From Chrysopilus asiliformis (lineage: Eukaryota; Arthropoda; Insecta; Diptera; Rhagionidae): DNA of 64,000 bases. The position numbers and the translations under genes were made by a program. Within the stretch, counting starts at the first letter, position 1; every line of letters begins with the position of its first letter. Positions 10,884 to 23,100 of this stretch are shown one piece after another. A model generated the notes under the pieces. That model was not told the origin of the DNA. It saw nothing but the letters and a program-made list of their open reading frames with translations, and did not search any database. The DNA is taken from positions 69,020,274-69,084,273 of the forward strand of contig OZ035962.1 in NCBI GenBank assembly GCA_964034945.1, read 5' to 3'.

Positions 10884-11529
10884 ATTTTGGGTTTTTCCTT
10901 CGCAATAATGAAAAAGAGAACAAGATGAGAATTATAAGGAAGTTTCTTAGGCAGGCTTCAAATCCGTTGGAGCTTCCAATTTCGATTTAAGTACATCCAA
11001 TGTAGTTAAGAAATATTGGAAAATGAACAAATTGTTTTTAGATTCCTCAGTTCATAACCTCCAAATAAATAATTATTAATATATAAAAAAGAAAAACTCT
11101 TTTACTTCCACAGCATCTCTTTCTCATAACCTCGAAATGTGTCACTGATAAAGAAGTCTCCGCATCCAAAAAGATGTGGACTTGAAATTGCTTGAAACAC
11201 AGGTCTTGCGGACTAATTAATATTAGCGAATTGGACAACGGTCATATTCATTGGAGATTCAACGAGCCTTTTCGTTCATGTGAAAAATTTATCTGAGACA
11301 CCTTTGATTAAATTTAATGGCGTGTGGTGAGTTTGTACAGTGTTGACGTGTCGGTGAAATGCAACGTAACATATCTATATAAATCGCCTCCGCACGTAAC
11401 AATGAACATTGACAATGTCTTCCTCAAGATTTTGGTCAGTGCGTTCGTGCATTGAAGAATATTTAAAAAATAATAATGAAACATTGAAGAATATTTAAAT
11501 AATTTTGAATTTTGTCAATGTAAACTTGA
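10884..11529. other. Spacer, no gene seen
   Basis: AT-rich sequence after the LINE tail. Around 11450-11520 there is a short direct repeat of CATTGAAGAATATTTAAA. No supported coding feature. Confidence 0.45.
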
Positions 11530-11531
11530 TA

Positions 11532-12783
11532 GGGGAGACCGGGCTAGTATTAACAAATTTTGAAGATTGGGTCTTATTTTTTTAACAAGAAACATTTTTG
11601 ATATTGTTTTTATATCTAGCCATACTGTAGTTATTCCGGTATTTAGTGTTTAACCATTGAACCATTTCTGATTCATGGTTTATACTCGACCTTTTAGCAT
11701 TGAATCTTATTGGAATTTCTCGGCTTATAAGGTCTGCAAAAACAACAAAATTATATTATTTTTGCGGATGTTTTCACATCCAAATTTTCCCCCAACAGGT
11801 CGGACATGTCTGCCCTGAAAACCCATCAGGAGCCTGTTTCTGGTATGGAAAGCTGGCTCACCGTCATCAGAGCCTGCTTTGCCAGCTTCCACGCAGGCTT
11901 ACAGGAATTTGGTGGAGTATATAGTTATTCCGGTATCATAAGAAATAAAAAAAAATTTCAACCAGGTAGTCACTATATGAAAAAAAAAATTTATGAAAAA
12001 ATGTCATCTGTTAAAACTAACCCCGGTTATGAGGCTAGTTTTAACAGCGATGGGGTAAGTATTAACATAACTTTTAACATGGAAATAATTAAAAGAAAAT
12101 AATTTTTTTTTCACAAAAATTATAAAATCAACAAAATAAATATCCTTTTAAATTCAAATATATTATTTATCATAAAAACTAATACAATTGACCAAATAAA
12201 TATCCTTTTCAAGTTGACAAAAAAAATTAAGTCGTTTTAAAAAACAAAAGCAATTATTATTATCTAAAAAAAGGTTTCAGCGAAGCTTTTTTGTACATAA
12301 TTTGTATCTATAAAAACATAGTATGAGAATTCTTACTCTATGTCGTCATCGTCAGAGTAACAATTTGGAAAAACGGGTATGTTAATTCTTGTCCCATGGG
12401 TTTGTTAATTTTAGCCCCGACACTACTTTTTTTTGAATTATTAATCATACCAAAGATATAGTTAAGGATTGTAGTAAAACCAAAGGACATTATTAATTAT
12501 AGATACATTAACATACATTATCGATAAAGTTATATTCAATAATATAAAAAACTAAGACAGAAATCAAAATATTGCAAACCATAAAAAGTTCGTTTACCAG
12601 CTAAAATTCGGTCTCTGTGCTTAACGCTCACTGGCAATGAACATTTTATGACTGATAAGTCACAATATGATCGACCTTATCGAGTGATGGACAAAGACCA
12701 AATTTCGAGATTGTGGGTCGTATATTTCGGTGGGAATAGGCTTGTTAATACTTACCCCTGTTAATTCTAGCCCCGGGTTCCCC
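11532..12783. mobile_element. TA-flanked non-autonomous transposon with GGGGAGACCGGG ends
   Basis: The left end GGGGAGACCGGGCTAGTATT and the right end CTAGCCCCGGGTTCCCC are inverted with small differences. TA lies on both sides (11530-11531, 12784-12785), as in Tc1/mariner-type elements. The interior repeats the phrase GTTAATTCTAGCCCC and variants at least four times (near 12010, 12395, 12410 and 12755). It contains a copy of the structured repeat at 11709. No transposase is left. Confidence 0.75.
11709..11920 (+). repeat. Structured ~225-bp dispersed repeat, copy 2 of 4
   Basis: It runs from ATTGGAATTTCTCGGC to TTTGGTGGAGTA. Stem 1 is AAGCTGG (11850-11856) with CCAGCTT (11882-11888), plus an outer GG/CC after a bulged A. 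Stem 2 is GAGCCTGC (11870-11877) with GCAGGCTT (11893-11900). The GGATG/CATCC hairpin is also kept. It lies inside the TA-flanked transposon. Confidence 0.8.
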
Positions 12784-13303
12784 TACTTAAAAAGAACATC
12801 GAAGATCATCGAAACGATTTTTTTATATGGTAAGCAATATTTTATATGGTTCTTAAAGAATTCTTCAATCAAAACTGCTTATGCTCTTTTGTCAAAATGC
12901 GGCAATATTACATTATTTTCGGTTCCGTGAATGTCAAATCATGCTGAATGTGGAGTTGGGAATCACATTAATGTATTTATGTATGCACGAAAATTTATTA
13001 GAAGGTAATTTATAAGTATTCATATTATTTTTCACAAAGACGAAATGTTTTAGAATTGCTATTTGTTTTTAATTTATATTTCTACAAGTGCGTTAAATTT
13101 TTTTTGTATACATGTAAGTTTACTAGCTATATTTTAAATTAAAACACGTAACTGAAAATTAGATATAATTACCATAGACCGCCCTGAAGATGGTGTCATG
13201 AACATACCGAAACGTAGGATGCTACATGAGAAACATTTATTTTTCATTGAATCTGAAGGTAACACATTGAAAGTAATCAGAAAATGTATTATATTTATAC
13301 GAT

Positions 13304-13352
13304 TTGTATTAAAAACTATTTTAAAATAGTTTTAAAATAGTTTTTAATACAA
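13304..13352. repeat. Near-perfect palindrome, 23-nt arms
   Basis: TTGTATTAAAAACTATTTTA starts the left arm; the right arm is its exact complement and the loop is TAG. The sequence is AT-only apart from single C and G residues. It could extrude as a hairpin; no function is evident. Confidence 0.8.
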
Positions 13353-13760
13353 AGGAAATTGTTACATGGCAACACCAAAAAACTTAAGTGAAACACATAC
13401 GAAAGCAACGAGTCCTTTTGCAAAGGAAAAATGGTAGGCATAGACTAACGGGCTACACTCCTCTCGAAGTAAAATTTTTGTTACAGCCTTCATATCTATA
13501 GTAATCTATGGTTCTATTTACAATTTCCTGCTACGACTCTCTCTCTGAATTTTTTCTACTCTTACTACTTCCTTTCCACTTTTCTACTTCCTCCTTCTAA
13601 CTCCTTTTAAGAATTGTCGGTCACTCTTATTTATACCTAACTTTTTCCTATTATTGACCTATTCCTTTGTTGAGTTGAGTTATCAACACAGTCTATTTTT
13701 TTTATTTCTCATTAAAATGTTAGATCAGCCTAACTATGACATGTCGGAACTTCATGAAAG

Positions 13761-13767
13761 TATAAAA
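13761..13767 (+). promoter_or_regulatory. Candidate TATA box for the first DNAI2 gene
   Basis: TATAAAA lies about 400 bases before the DNAI2 start codon, and a TCAAGT word about 30 bases downstream could serve as initiator. Position alone supports this, and AT-rich DNA gives such words by chance. Confidence 0.22.
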
Positions 13768-14164
13768 TCAGCATTCGGAGTTTTGTTTCTCAAGTAACGA
13801 AATACGATCAATTGAACGTTGACGCGTCGAAACTTCGTCGTTGACAAGTCAATATTTCGAAACTACGACGTTGACATTTCGATTTATCGCGGAAATGAGC
13901 AATTAAAGTGCACTGACCAATAACTCATTAAAATGCAACGACTGAACTAATTAATTGAATTTATGAATTGCCGATTTCGAAATAAACATCTCGTTCCTAT
14001 TTCACTGCATACTCTACTGTAATTGAACTTTTCAATTTGAGTTGGCTATGGGTTTTCAATTTTATATAATTGTGAATTCTATTACCTATTACCGTTTTTG
14101 TAAGTTGTTATTATAGTTATAAAAATATCACTTCACTAAACGCGTAAATAATATTAAAGAAAAC

Positions 14165-17100
14165 ATGGATCCGTCTCAAAGCTACATGTATAATCGAAAA
14201 AGACGTTCTTTCGGTCGTCAAAAAATATTTTCAAATCATAACGAAGTTTTGTTTAGCGAGCCTTCTCATCATGAGTATATGAGGAATTATATTCTTCAAA
14301 ATCCAGTGCACCGTTCAACACAACTTAGCACACAGATGTCATGTCACGAAGTAAATACTTGGAATGTACCGCATTTTCCTCAAGGTGTTAGCCATACTGA
14401 AGGTGGGTGGCCAAAAGACGTTAATTTCCATGATGATGAGCAAACGTTTAGATATCGTAAGAAAATTCAACGAGAAGATAATTGGGCACAACAAATTATG
14501 CAGTTAACTAAGGTGAATAAAAAAAATATCTGATATAAACAGCACATGCCTTTCTTATACAAAATCTAAGTTGGTGCACAATTTTTGGCTTATAAAATAT
14601 TTATTTATATAAAATCAAGAATTTTTATTTTATAAAATCTGAAATGTTTCGATAACGGTAAAAGGCAAAAATTGTAACTATATTTTTCGATGAAAAAATC
14701 TTAATAACGGTAAAATATAGCGGATAACAGTAAAAGACAAAATTGTGGCCAATATTATTCTCATCAATTCATCTCATACATTGAATAACATAAAGCCTGT
14801 TCGTTTTTGAGAGAATATCGCACATGGTCCCGTAGACTGTAGTATCTCAAAAAAATGTGTTTTTGAGTAATTATTCCATTATGTAAAGGAAAATTGACTG
14901 AATCAAATGAAAAACAAATTTAAATGTAAACGTAGTCCTAAAATTTATTTATTTTTGGTTTTTTAAATTTCCATTTTTTAAAATTTAAATTGATTTTGTG
15001 GAAAACAAACCTAACTCTATCTTTTATTATTGCAAAAAAAAAATGAAGCAAATGATCTGTAAATTATTATCAAAAGAGTAATAAATTGAAATATTACTGT
15101 ACAGACAACAGAAAAAAACAATTATTTATAAATAATTATTTTGAAATGAAAACTTTGAATGCGTTTTTCTTGAAATGGCCGATTTTGAGATACTACAGTC
15201 TACGGGACCATGTGCGATATCGGTTTCAGATATCGAGTTCCAGTAAAAGACAAAGATGTTGGAAATTTTACTGTCTTCAACTTTTGTCATACATGAATAT
15301 TAAAAAACGCGTAGTTTCGGAGTAAATAGTGAAAAACGAAATTGGGATTTTTAAAACCCCGCCATTTTGGTTACTTGCGGTTAACGGATTTGCACCAAAA
15401 GTTGATTGGATCATCCCGTTCCAGGACCAAACATTCCTTTAAGTGCAGGCGCGCACCGCATTGGCAAACATGGAGAATGGTGCCGAAGTGGTAATTTAAG
15501 TTTTTAAAAACAGTGTACATCGAAGTAGGTTTAAGTAGAAATAAGCAATAAGTTGAAATACACTGCCAACTCCTATATAGAACCTGAATGATTCAACATG
15601 GCGGGTGCTAACGATAGCGTATCTATTTCAAGTAAATGTAAAGTTTGCGAACAAATTGTGAAAGATGGTGATGAAGCATTACTTTGCGACGGAATATGTA
15701 AAAGTTGGTTTCATATTACTTGTGTAAAAATTAGTTCAGCAAAATATAAAAAAATTCAAGGTTTAGCTCAAGATATTATGTGGATGTGCAATGAAGACAA
15801 AGAGAAAATTTACAATTACTGTGAGCACAAATCGGTGGAAAATCAACAATTCAGTGACAAGCTAAATGATTTGAATCTAAAAGTTGAAAAAATTATAACT
15901 AAACTAAACGAAAATAAATCATATGCGGAAACATTAAAAAACGATTTTAGTGATAGTGTGAAAAATTATGGCTTGTCTACTAAATCGGTAAACAATCAAA
16001 ACAGTTCGGAAAGCTTAATAATAAAATCTCTAAAAACACATTCAAATGATGAAATAAAACAACTTCTAAAACAAAAGGTAAACCCGTCAGAGGCCAATGC
16101 ACCGGTTACGGACATTATTAATTTGAAAAACGGCGGTCTGTTATTAAAAACTGTAAGTACGGATGCATGCATTAGACTTGAGAAATTAATAAAAACAAAA
16201 ACTGAGGACGAAATATTAATTAAAAGAACACATTTGAGAGCACCAAAAATCTACATAACTAAATTATTAAAAAATTACAACAATGAAGATTTAAACAAAG
16301 AATTACGTGCACTTAACCAAAACATCGACGAAATGGATGTATTCAATATTGTTTACTCGAAGCAAGATTTAAAAACAAACACTTGGACCATCTACTGCGA
16401 ACTAAGTGGAAACACATTTAGAAAGATAGTGAATTCAAATATAAATTTAGGATGGAGATCACATTTCGTTAAAGAGGACATTCAGGTGAAAAGATGTTTC
16501 AATTGTCAACGCTTCGGCCACACAGCTAAACAGTGTACTAATAAACAAACATGCCGTAAATGCGCTGGTGAACATGACATCAAGGAATGTAATGCCAATT
16601 GTATAAAATGTATAAATTGTTTGAACTTCCAAAAATACAATACAAACATTTCAATTGATTGTAATCACAGTAGCGACCACAAATCATGCCCTCAATATCT
16701 AAGGAGATTAAATAATTTGAGACAAAACATTAACTACAACTTTAAAAATGATCATCATGGACAATAAAAAAACTGATAAATTGAAAATTTTACTCATAAA
16801 CATTAGGAGTCTGCGTGGAAAATTAGACGACCTTAATTTTTTAATCCAAACTTACGACTTGGACGTTATAATTCTAAATGAGACATGGCTATATGACGAC
16901 GAGGTGAAATTTTTTAATTTAAATGGATATCAAGCGGTGTTCAACTGTAGATCTGACTGTAGAGGAGGGGGTACTGCAGTCTACATAAAAAACAATATTG
17001 AATTCACTATTCACTCAATAGTACCACAATACAATCAAATTATTCTAAGCATAAACTTGGCTATACCTATAAAACTGGCTACACTGTATAAGGCACCGAA

Positions 17101-20100
17101 TCAAGATTTAAAAGAATTCTTTGAAGTCATAAACGAAACACTTTACAATAATAAAAACATGATTATATTGGCAGACACGAACATAGATCTTCTTAAGGAA
17201 AATGTATCAAAAATAACTTATTTAGAGACATTACAGACAAATAATTACAGAATTTTAAACGAAATAGACGTTAAGAAAGCTACTAGGACGACAACAGAAT
17301 CAAACACAATAATCGATCACGTGATTTTGGATGAATATCTTTATGAAAAATTAAAATTTGAAATTAATATAGAGGAGAATGACATCTCTGATCATAATTT
17401 AGTCTTGACAAATATGGAGATTCCGAAGACACCTAAACAACGAATGGAAACAAAACTTAAACCTAGCTTAAATGTTGACAAATTTAAAGAAGAAGTCGAG
17501 CTAAGACTCGCGTCGGAAAAAAGTAGCACCATAGAACAATTCATAGAAATAATTAAAGAATCGAAACAAAAAAGTACAACATATAGAAAGATTAGACAAA
17601 GGATAAACAACGATTGGATTAATACAGAAATAATGAAAATGATTAAAAATAAAAATAAACTATATAAACAACTAAAAAAGAATCCACAAAATGAAGAAAT
17701 TACACAAAAATATAAAAAGCTAAAAAATCAGATTACAGGAGTTGTAAAACAGGCGAAAAAAAAAATACATAGAAAAAAGGCTAACAAAAGGTGGTACCGA
17801 TAATAGAAAAATATGGAACACAATTAATGACACTTTAAAACAATCTATAGGAGGTAAAAAAGAAAACTGCATTCATGCTCTAAAGATCGGAGATAATTGT
17901 ATAACTGATCAAAAAAATATTGCGAACGAAATGAATCAGTTTTTTGCTAACGTGGGGAAAACATTAATTAACACTAGTAACAATTCAGAATCAATTGACA
18001 TTAATAGATACACAATTGAAAAAACTATATTTCTACGACCTGTAAATGAAATAGATGTGATTAAATGGATTGAGGAACTAAACGAAAACAGCACTCCAGG
18101 AGACGATGAAATAACAAACAAAGATTTGAAGCAACTTAAGTTTATCATTGCAAACAACATCGTGGAATATATAAATAACATGTTTGAAACAAGCCATTTT
18201 CCTGATATTTTCAAAAAAGGTTGCATTATTCCCATACATAAAAAAGGAGACAAGACGGACCCGGGAAACTATAGACCAATTACCTTACTAAGCACGCTGG
18301 GGAAACTATTTGAGAAGGCTATCCACAACAGAATTAACACCTTCGTCTTAAAAAACGATATTTTGGACAGACAACAATACGGATTCCAGAGACAAAGTAG
18401 TACGGAAGCTGCGACAACTGACGCTATTGAATTTATAAATGATAAACTTGACAAAGGTTTCTACACCGTGGGATTATTTGTAGATCTAAAGAAAGCATTT
18501 GACACTGTCAACCATGATATCTTATTAGATCGACTAAATGATGTTGGAATAAGGGGAGCAGCAGGACGACTTATAAGGAATTATTTGACCGGCAGAGTAA
18601 ATTATATGAAGCTGAACAACGTCAACAGCGACTTGATCACCATGGATACAGGAGTTCCCCAAGGATCAATTTTAGGACCGTTATTGTACAACTTATATAT
18701 AAATGATATTCAGAAGGCGGCAATCGGAGACAAATACATAGTGTATGCAGACGACACGCTTATATTATTTTACGGAAAAAACAAAAGAGAAATTGACGAC
18801 AAAATCAAAATTGGAGTAAAAAATTTTACACAATGGACAAAGCTTAATAAACTTACAATTAACGAGACAAAGACAGAATTTTTACTCTTCAAACAAAAAA
18901 ACAAACCAAATATTGATATAAACATAGAAATTAATGGAAGAAGAATAAAAAGGGTGACTACTACAAATTATCTGGGCTTAACCATCGACGAAAAACTAAA
19001 TTGGACATCACACATAATTAAATTACGTAAGAAGATTGCTCCGATGATAGGAATTCTGGGACGTTTCAACTGCTTTAATTTAAAAATAAAAAATATTGTC
19101 TATAACGCATATATTTTATCTTCAATTCGATATAATATCATTACCTGGTCTCAATGTTCAAAACATCTTATTAAATCTTTGAATAGACTCATGGCAAAGG
19201 CACTCAAAAATATAAACCGATACAGCAAACTGACGCCAACAGTAGAAGTTTTTGCAAATACAAACAATATTCAATTGAGTAAGCTAATAGAAATCCAGCA
19301 AGCCAAATTTATTTATCACATCTTACACAACACGCATAAATACAATTTCAACATAATAACAACACAGATGATACATAACCACACGACAAGAGGATGTTTA
19401 AAATTACGAATACCATCAGCAAGGACGAACAGAAAGCATAAAAGTGTTTTTCAAGAATCGTTACGGGTTTACAACAATCTACCAGACCAAATTAAAACAT
19501 CGAAATCTATAGAACAATTTACAAGAGAACTTAAAAAAAAAACTAAAAAAATAGCTGATTGATCTAAAATTTTATTAAATGTCTCAAAAAAAAAAAAAAA
19601 AAAAAAAAAAACTAGTAAATATTTTTAATAATATAAGTTAGAATATAATATTATTTATGAAGTACGCTTGAAATAAAAAAAAAAATTGTAATAATTGTAG
19701 CAAATAATAATTGTAATGAGAAAATTGCTCATACCAGCCTTAGAGCTGTTTTGCAAAAAAATAAATTAAAAAAAAAAAAAAAAAAAAAAGTATTTTAAAA
19801 TCTACAATTGCCACTTTAGCGCCATCTGACATGTTAGACAACGCTGTACGCCCATGCACTAAACATTTATGGCGTAGGTCCAGAAGTTTTTGAACAATCT
19901 TATAAACAGACTGACATACTGACAGACGGAAAGTAATTTTTCTAATAATGCTCCAATCGAACAAACGTGCTCGCGAAATGGTTTTCATGAATGCAGTATT
20001 TTATTATACTTTATAATGTACAATAACATAACTACTAATAATTTGTCATTTTTAAAACGACAACACTTGATAACTTTTTCGGTACGACGTACCATTTTCA

Positions 20101-23100
20101 AGAAAATTTCAAAAGAAATTGTATGGTAGATATCCTAGGTATTAAATATCGTAAAATGGTCGCCGCGACCATATAGTCACGAAACTAAAGTTGCGACAAT
20201 CACTGTACGCTCCTTTAAATAGAAGATTAAGAACACTTTTTTGTAGTTTTTTCGATAACATGCATATTACACTGCGTGACCAAATTTTTGTAACACGAAT
20301 GATATGTTTTTTATTATATAATATTTCCTACTACCTTACATGAACAACACAATTTTTTTAGCCAGTTCTTCATGCAGTTCGACAAAACAGCGCTGTTAAT
20401 ATTTACCAAGATTACTTTAAAGAAATCAATCCCTCAGAACCGAAACTGAACTACTCGGCAAAAGTTACAAATATTTATGCAGATCCCAGTCATTCAAATT
20501 GTGCAGTTCTCAATTTATCATGGCCACCCCAAAATAAAAACCGTTTGCTCGGAACGTATGGCTTTAAAAATTATTTCTTAGATGACAATATCCCTTGTGA
20601 ATCACACATATGGAATATTGGTACCTTTATTGTTGTTATTCTTGTTTTCGCATTAATATTTATTAAAAATATTTCAGAGAATTCAAATAAACCAATATCA
20701 ACGCTTGTAACACCTGGTTCTGTATCTTGTATTGAATGGAATAATCGAGATGATCACATGATTGCTGGTGGTTTTCGTTCTGGAAAGGTCGGTATATGGG
20801 ATCCTAGAGTCGATATCTCACCGAATTCTGTAAGCGTAGTGGAGACTAGTCACCGTGAACCTGTTACTAGCCTACGATGGATTCAGTCAAAAACAAATAC
20901 TGAATTTTTCACAAGTGCCACAGACGGATCCATTTTCTGGTGGGATGCAAGAAAATTAACTGAGCCTTCAAATATTTTGCTGCTGCAGCAAAATCAATCG
21001 GTCGAAGAGCCTAATTTCGAAAAAACTCAAGGTTGCACAATTTTAGAGTATGACTACAATATTCCTGCAAGGTTTATGGTCGGAACGGATTACGGATATG
21101 TTTTCGTTGCGAATCGGAAAGCAGCAGCTCAGGGTGATATGATTGTTATGGAGTTCCCCGTTATGGCCGGTCCGATTTACTCTCTGGAACGTCATCCGGC
21201 CTATTTCAAGAATTTTTTGGTCGTTGGAGATTTTTGCGCCAAAATTTGGACGGACGAATGCCGAGATAGCGAACTCTTTCGTACTTATGACCACACATCC
21301 CTATTAACTTGTGGCACATGGAGCCAAACTAGATCTTCACTATTTTTCCTGGGACGAAATGATGGAGTGCTGGAATTATGGGACTTATTAATGGAATACA
21401 ATAAGCCAATGTTTACTTTGAATGTAGCGAACAGTGGTATCTCGAGTATCAAATCAAGTGAAACCGGAAAATTTGTACTTGTTGGAACAGAAGACGGAGA
21501 CATCATTATGGTAAAATTAGACGAAGGCCTCTTTTCGAGTGATAAAAATGACAAAAATTTAATGGCTGCGGTAAGAAATCATATTGAGTCTAAATTATTT
21601 TAGTTATCGGCCCTTGTGCAAGCTGAATTTTTTTTGGATTTTCTTCTAAAGACTGTTTGCGTGTACTATCCAGAAACTTTTTGGTTGTAGTAATTTTGAA
21701 GGTCTAAGTAATATACATAGCTTAATAAAATTTAAAAAGTGAATTACCTCTGATGAGGTATGCATTATTTCTAATTAATATACTGAGTCCGAATAACAAA
21801 AAAAAAATTTTATGTTAATAGCTTAACGAAAGTTCTGATGGAAAACCCGAATTTTTTACTAATATGAAATATTTTAAGAATAAAAGGACGATTTCTTTTT
21901 AAAAATAATATTAACTTTTCATACATTATACAGAAATCGTAGGCCCAAATAACACCTGGGTCTGCAAAACCCAATTTAAAAAAACATGTGTGTGCAGTGC
22001 ACACGCGGTAGAAGTGAAACCTCAGGAAAACTAAACAGCGAGAGAATGAGACGAATGCGGTATCAGGGGTGGGGTAGTTATAGCGTTTATTTATTATAAT
22101 ATTGGTACCAGGTTCAAAAGTCATATTATATTTTTATTGAAAATCTAATACCGGATTCGTGATCAGCGACCCCAAAAACCCTAAAATGCAAATTTTTCCG
22201 GGGAAAATGGGAAAAAGGATATTTTCATTATCCTTACAGGATCTTCCGTTTCGAATTTTGAAAATCTAATACCGGATTCGTGATCAGCGACCCCAAAAAC
22301 CCAAAAATGCAAATTTTTCCGGGGAAAAATGGGAAAAAGGATATTTATCCTTACAGGACCTTTCGTTTCGAATTTTGAAAATCTAATACCGGATTCGTGA
22401 TCAGCGACCCCAAAAACCCCGTAGTGATAATTTTTCCGGGGAAAAATGGGAAAAAGGATATTTTCATTATCCTTACAGGACCTTCCGTTTCGAATTTTGA
22501 AAATCTAATATCGGATTCGTGATCAGTGACCCCAAAAACCCTATAGTGCAAATTTTTCCGGGGAAAAATGGGAAAAAGGATATTTTCATTATCCTTACAG
22601 GACCTTCCGTTTCGAATTTTGAAAATCTAATACCGGATTCGTGATCAGCGGCCCCAAAAACCCTAAAATGCAAATTTTTCCGGGGAAAATGGGAAAAAGG
22701 ATATTTTCATTATCCTTACAGGACCTTCCGTTTCGAATTTTGAAAATCTAATACCGGATTCGTGATCAGCGACCCCAAAAACCCTAAAATGCAAATTTTT
22801 CCGGGGAAAAATGGGAAAAAGGATATTTTCATTATCCTTACAGGACCTTCCGTTTCGAATTTTGAAAATCTACATAGCTAAAAACCTGCTCCTGGCAACA
22901 CAGATTATTTTGCAAAAAACCGCATAAAAATCGGTCCAGTAGTTTTTGAGTTCTGTAATCTCAGGCAGGCAGACAAACAATAAAACATCCATTTTTATTT
23001 ATATACGAGTAGATATGTATATATTGCAATTTATGACGAAACATTAATTTATCGCCTCCTCTCTCCACTTCCTCCCTCCTAACACTTCTCCCCTTTCCCT

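Larger units (their letters stand above)
12786..14164. other. Upstream region of the first DNAI2 gene
   Basis: No coding gene. A palindrome with 23-nt arms and a 3-nt loop is at 13304-13352. A motif resembling a hammerhead-ribozyme core (CTGAAGA, stem, GAAA) is at about 13185-13215. Pyrimidine-rich DNA lies around 13540-13680. Confidence 0.45.
15440..19789 (+). mobile_element. Nearly intact CR1/L2-type non-LTR retrotransposon
   Basis: About 4.35 kb with a ~158-base leader, ORF1, ORF2 overlapping ORF1 by 20 bases, a 3' UTR and an A-rich end (19768-19789). It lies in sense orientation in intron 1 of the first DNAI2 gene and interrupts a copy of the ~860-bp element, which gives the insertion point. 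I could not identify an unambiguous target duplication. The clade call rests on the PHD-like plus CCHC ORF1 and the DLKKAFDTVNHDILL reverse-transcriptase box. Confidence 0.88.

Noticed and set aside
22351..22673. Repeated near-identical 66-codon frames on the minus strand
   Set aside because: They come from the 122-bp tandem array; the frame repeats because the unit repeats, and flanking units break it.
22142..22872. CRISPR array
   Set aside because: Direct repeats are continuous without unique spacers, and the DNA is a eukaryotic intron.
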